DNA of 33,379 nt from JBDKLC01 sp964500215 (GTDB lineage Bacteria > Patescibacteriota > Minisyncoccia > Phycocordibacterales > CAIZLB01): NCBI GenBank assembly GCA_964500215.1, contig CAZCNA010000005.1, forward strand, positions 1-33,379. The letters are read 5' to 3'. The position numbers and the translations under genes were made by a program. The notes below the pieces were generated by a model. It ran no database searches and had not been told where the DNA came from. It was given only the letters and a program-made list of their open reading frames with translations. Positions 30,778-33,379 of this stretch are shown here, piece by piece; the stretch's first letter is position 1; the number at the start of each line of letters is the position of its first letter.

Positions 30778-31995
30778 ATGAATTTTATTGAGTCACTCGC
30801 GAGTGTCCCTGCATCAGGAATATCGTCGACAATTTCTATTGTATTTTCTCAATTTAGTTTTTCGCAGATTATTGATATTATCATCTCTGCCTTTTTTATA
30901 TATTTGTTGTTGTTGTTTATCAAACAGACTCGGGCATACTTTATTTATACAAGTATTACAGCGCTCATAGTGATTAGTTATATTGCGCGGGTGTTTGATT
31001 TGGGTCTCACACGACAGTTATTTCAGCCTATTTTGACCTTCTTTCTCGTTATCTTTGTTATTGTATTTCAGCGCGAAATACGGCGCTTTTTTCGATGGTT
31101 TGCTATCAGTCGAGAGTCATTCAATAGAAAGGTAGGTGCTCTCAGTGCGGAGATTTCAGGAACAATTGTAAAGGCAGTACAGGAAATGGCTCGCCTCAAA
31201 ATTGGCGCATTGATTGTCATCACAGGAGAGCACTCATTAGATGATGTTGTTGAGGGTGGATTTGCCCTTGATGGCAAAATTTCTTCGCCACTCATTCTCA
31301 GTATTTTTGATCACACAACGCCCGGGCATGACGGGGCAATGCTTATCGAAAACAAGCGTATCAAAAAGTTCGGCGTACATTTGCCATTGGCAGAAGATTT
31401 CAAAGGATTCGCGACGATGGGAACTCGACATCGAGCGGGAATAGGTATCAGTGAACGTACAGATTGCCTCGGTATCATCGTTTCAGAAGAACGGGGAACT
31501 ATTTCTGTGGCAGAAGGCGGCAAGCTCATCAGCCTTCAGAGTGCTGGAGAATTGGACGATATCATCAAGCGATTTATGAAAGAGAACAAGCATGATGAAG
31601 TGCCTCCACCAATGTGGAAATATATTTTCATTCATAATTTTATATCAAAGATATTGGCAGTGGTGATTGCATTTGTTTTGTGGTTTATTCTCGTGGTGCA
31701 AGCCGGAGCGGTAACGAAAGATTTTGCGGCGCCGATAGAAATCCGGGGCGTACCACAGGGATATGTAGTGACACAGGTATCGCCATCAACAGTGAATGTT
31801 GCTGTGAATGGAGCTGAATATGATATCTCTTCTGTTCAAGCAAGTGATATTCGTGTGCGCCTCACATTGCCAACACTCGAACCGGGAGTACACACAATAC
31901 GACTTACAGAAAGTCAGATTCAATACCCAGAATATTTGCAACTCAAACGATTCACTCCAGACACAATCAAGATCACTATTACAAAAGAAGAATAG
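30778..31995 (+). CDS. cdaA: CdaA-type diadenylate cyclase fused to a YbbR (CdaR-like) domain
   Basis: The enzyme makes c-di-AMP from two ATP at the membrane. Three N-terminal helices (about 30-50, 55-72, 80-98) lead to a DAC domain with the catalytic DGA (185-187, in PGHDGAMLI) and RHR (217-219, in MGTRHRAGIGISE). VSEERGTISVAEGG follows. After residue 275 a fourth helix (about 287-308) is followed by a single YbbR repeat (about 312-402, including DFAAPIEIRGVPQGYVV). In Firmicutes the regulator CdaR, with several YbbR repeats, is a separate protein encoded next to cdaA; here both are one 405-residue chain. It starts 4 bases after the CAP gene. No glmM neighbour is seen. Confidence 0.9.
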   Translation: MNFIESLASVPASGISSTISIVFSQFSFSQIIDIIISAFFIYLLLLFIKQTRAYFIYTSITALIVISYIARVFDLGLTRQLFQPILTFFLVIFVIVFQREIRRFFRWFAISRESFNRKVGALSAEISGTIVKAVQEMARLKIGALIVITGEHSLDDVVEGGFALDGKISSPLILSIFDHTTPGHDGAMLIENKRIKKFGVHLPLAEDFKGFATMGTRHRAGIGISERTDCLGIIVSEERGTISVAEGGKLISLQSAGELDDIIKRFMKENKHDEVPPPMWKYIFIHNFISKILAVVIAFVLWFILVVQAGAVTKDFAAPIEIRGVPQGYVVTQVSPSTVNVAVNGAEYDISSVQASDIRVRLTLPTLEPGVHTIRLTESQIQYPEYLQLKRFTPDTIKITITKEE

Positions 31996-32016
31996 GTATG
32001 AAAAAAGAATAGGCGA

Positions 32017-33189
32017 TTATCGATCGCTGATTTGGAAGGCGTACCGAACGCCGAGGAGCATGATAACGCCGAGTACTACGAAGCTGTAGGAGAACCCTAC
32101 AAAGATGAAACTAAGCCCTACAATGGCCGGAGCGATGAGAAATGGCAGGGCACGCGTCATTCTAAAGAAACTAATGTATGACGCGTTATCGGGCGTAATA
32201 TGCTTAAAGAAGTAGCTTTCACAGGATACTTCGACCATGCTGGCGCCAATACGACTCACAAAGAGGATAATTGTCCATAATATGAAGTTTGCATCTCGTA
32301 TAAACGGAATAATGAGGGTAGATCCCGCGATGATGGCGAAGCCCAAAATGAGTATTTGTTTCTCATCATGTTTTTTGTCTTCGATACGGCCAATTGGAAT
32401 TTGGAAGATAATAAAGGGGAGTAACATGATACTAAACATAAGTCCGATTTCTTCCCAATTGAATCCAATATTATTTCTCAAATAGAGCGGCATATAAATC
32501 ACACTCCAGCCATAAAAAAATTGCAAAAGGAAGTTGTCGAGGAATATATCAAAGAGGTTCTTGTTGTGATAAAACGAAGGAAGCACTTCTTTGATGTCGA
32601 CGCTCGCATACTGAGGGTCTTTGAATGTTTTGAAATAACTGATAACAAGAATAAGGAATGGTAAGAGAAATGCCGCTGAAATAAGGTAGATTTTCCAATA
32701 TTCAGGGGTGATAAGGATAAGTCCCACCACAAAAGGAGTAACAACATAAGGGATATTGACCAAGGTGAGGTAAATGCCTCGGAGACTTCCTATTGTTTTA
32801 AGGTCTCCGAGGCTTTCCAATAAAATATCCATGCAGTATGCAATGAGAGAAGGCATTGCAAAATGTAATACAAACAATGCTGCAGTAATAATGCCTGATG
32901 GTGAAAATGCCATCCCGAGGAGGGCCACCATTTCGACGAGGGTAAACCAAATAATGAGCTTGAACGCACCCTTTTTACGAGTGAGTTTTGGAATAAGAAG
33001 GAATGATGCGATATTCACGATGGCTCCGAGGGTGTACAAAAATCCTACGGCGTCTTTACTAATGAATGTAGAAAGAAATGTTGAATTTACGAAATAGACG
33101 AAGGCAACATGAAAGGACAACAATAATGCTGCGATGCAGATAATGATGACTAATTTGATACCTTTCAACGAATTGAGAACTTGTTCCAT
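32017..33189 (-). CDS. Major facilitator superfamily transporter
   Basis: The 390-residue protein is hydrophobic throughout, with about 12 helices. GSLRGIYLTLVNIPYV lies near the middle of the N-terminal half, and RIEDKKHDEKQILILGF resembles the MFS cytoplasmic loop between helices 8 and 9. The C-terminal half holds FVSRIGASMVEVSCESYFF. The substrate cannot be told. It is convergent with the cdaA fusion, with stops 21 bases apart, and no clear terminator lies between. Confidence 0.75.
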   Translation of the reverse strand: MEQVLNSLKGIKLVIIICIAALLLSFHVAFVYFVNSTFLSTFISKDAVGFLYTLGAIVNIASFLLIPKLTRKKGAFKLIIWFTLVEMVALLGMAFSPSGIITAALFVLHFAMPSLIAYCMDILLESLGDLKTIGSLRGIYLTLVNIPYVVTPFVVGLILITPEYWKIYLISAAFLLPFLILVISYFKTFKDPQYASVDIKEVLPSFYHNKNLFDIFLDNFLLQFFYGWSVIYMPLYLRNNIGFNWEEIGLMFSIMLLPFIIFQIPIGRIEDKKHDEKQILILGFAIIAGSTLIIPFIRDANFILWTIILFVSRIGASMVEVSCESYFFKHITPDNASYISFFRMTRALPFLIAPAIVGLSFIFVGFSYSFVVLGVIMLLGVRYAFQISDR

Positions 33190-33280
33190 GAAGTTTTCTC
33201 TATTTTATCAGAATTATTGTTGAGTCACTAGTAATATATTTGTAATACGCATGTGAAAATATATATGTGCACGCAAAATA

Positions 33281-33379
33281 CAGAAGAGGCGGGGGGGGGG
33301 CGGGACGGGCCGCCCCCCCCCGGTGGGGGGGAGAAGGAAAAAAAAAAAAAAAAAAAGCACCAAAAAAAAAAAAAAGCCC
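33281..33379. other. Low-complexity contig end, probable sequencing artefact
   Basis: The last 100 bases consist of long G and C runs (33291-33300, 33313-33320) followed by A runs of about 18 and 14. Nothing else in the window looks like this. Runs of G are typical of no-signal calls in two-colour sequencing; this is very probably not genomic. Confidence 0.88.

Noticed and set aside
32013..32027. GCGAT/ATCGC hairpin between cdaA and the MFS gene as terminator
   Set aside because: Only 5 bp, lies partly inside the MFS coding end and has no T tract.

Overview
The window looks like a chromosomal scaffold from an uncultured bacterium of the Candidate Phyla Radiation (Patescibacteria, Parcubacteria-like). 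The evidence is indirect: very tightly packed genes, short versions of standard enzymes, many small lineage-type membrane proteins, a one-protein c-di-AMP synthase/YbbR fusion, an archaeal-type cytidylate kinase, heavy use of CGA for Arg and CTC for Leu, and few Shine-Dalgarno sequences. No rRNA, tRNA, CRISPR array, transposase or phage module was seen. TGA acts as a stop codon. A run of 10 N at 19937-19946 and about 100 bases of homopolymer junk at the right end show that this is a draft scaffold.

Layout. (1) 1-4040 is a carotenoid locus: phytoene desaturase (crtI), polyprenyl/GGPP synthase (crtE), phytoene synthase (crtB) and a conserved 166-residue protein of unknown function, transcribed rightward. 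Going leftward off the edge is the first part of a small membrane protein that resembles a lycopene cyclase domain. (2) 4093-12801 is information processing: an RluF-like pseudouridine synthase, a tiny basic protein, a GerMN-like secreted protein, an ABC-F ATPase, a PIF1/RecD-like helicase, a DEAD-box RNA helicase with a long structured leader, a methyltransferase and RlmB. (3) 12964-19845 holds a small membrane protein, an Nramp-related transporter, a BaiN/HI0933-type flavoprotein, RarA and an MgtA-like P-type ATPase. (4) 19903-20582 is a secreted protein interrupted by the assembly gap.

(5) The most unusual part is 20575-24106, leftward: a 35-residue peptide ORF, a six-TM sensor histidine kinase, and a 659-residue protein that joins a class II terpene-cyclase-like domain (DADDT motif) to a class I isoprenoid-synthase domain (DDVID and a second Asp-rich motif). 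The last two overlap by 50 bases. I read this as a candidate sensor-controlled terpenoid pathway, possibly fed by GGPP from the CrtE homologue 18 kb away.

(6) 24322-25836 has three cell-envelope genes (Tyr/Gly/Asn-rich secreted protein, peptidoglycan-binding protein, YvlD-like membrane protein), each followed by a strong hairpin. (7) 25965-31995 runs rightward: TruB, a DUF805 protein, CMP kinase, three small membrane or basic proteins, a methyltransferase, a CAP-domain protein and a CdaA-CdaR fusion. (8) A leftward MFS transporter and sequencing artefact close the window.

Regulation. Several start codons lie only 0-12 bases after a good -10 box, which suggests leaderless or near-leaderless transcripts. 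The DEAD-box helicase is the exception: a near-consensus promoter followed by about 185 bases of structured leader.
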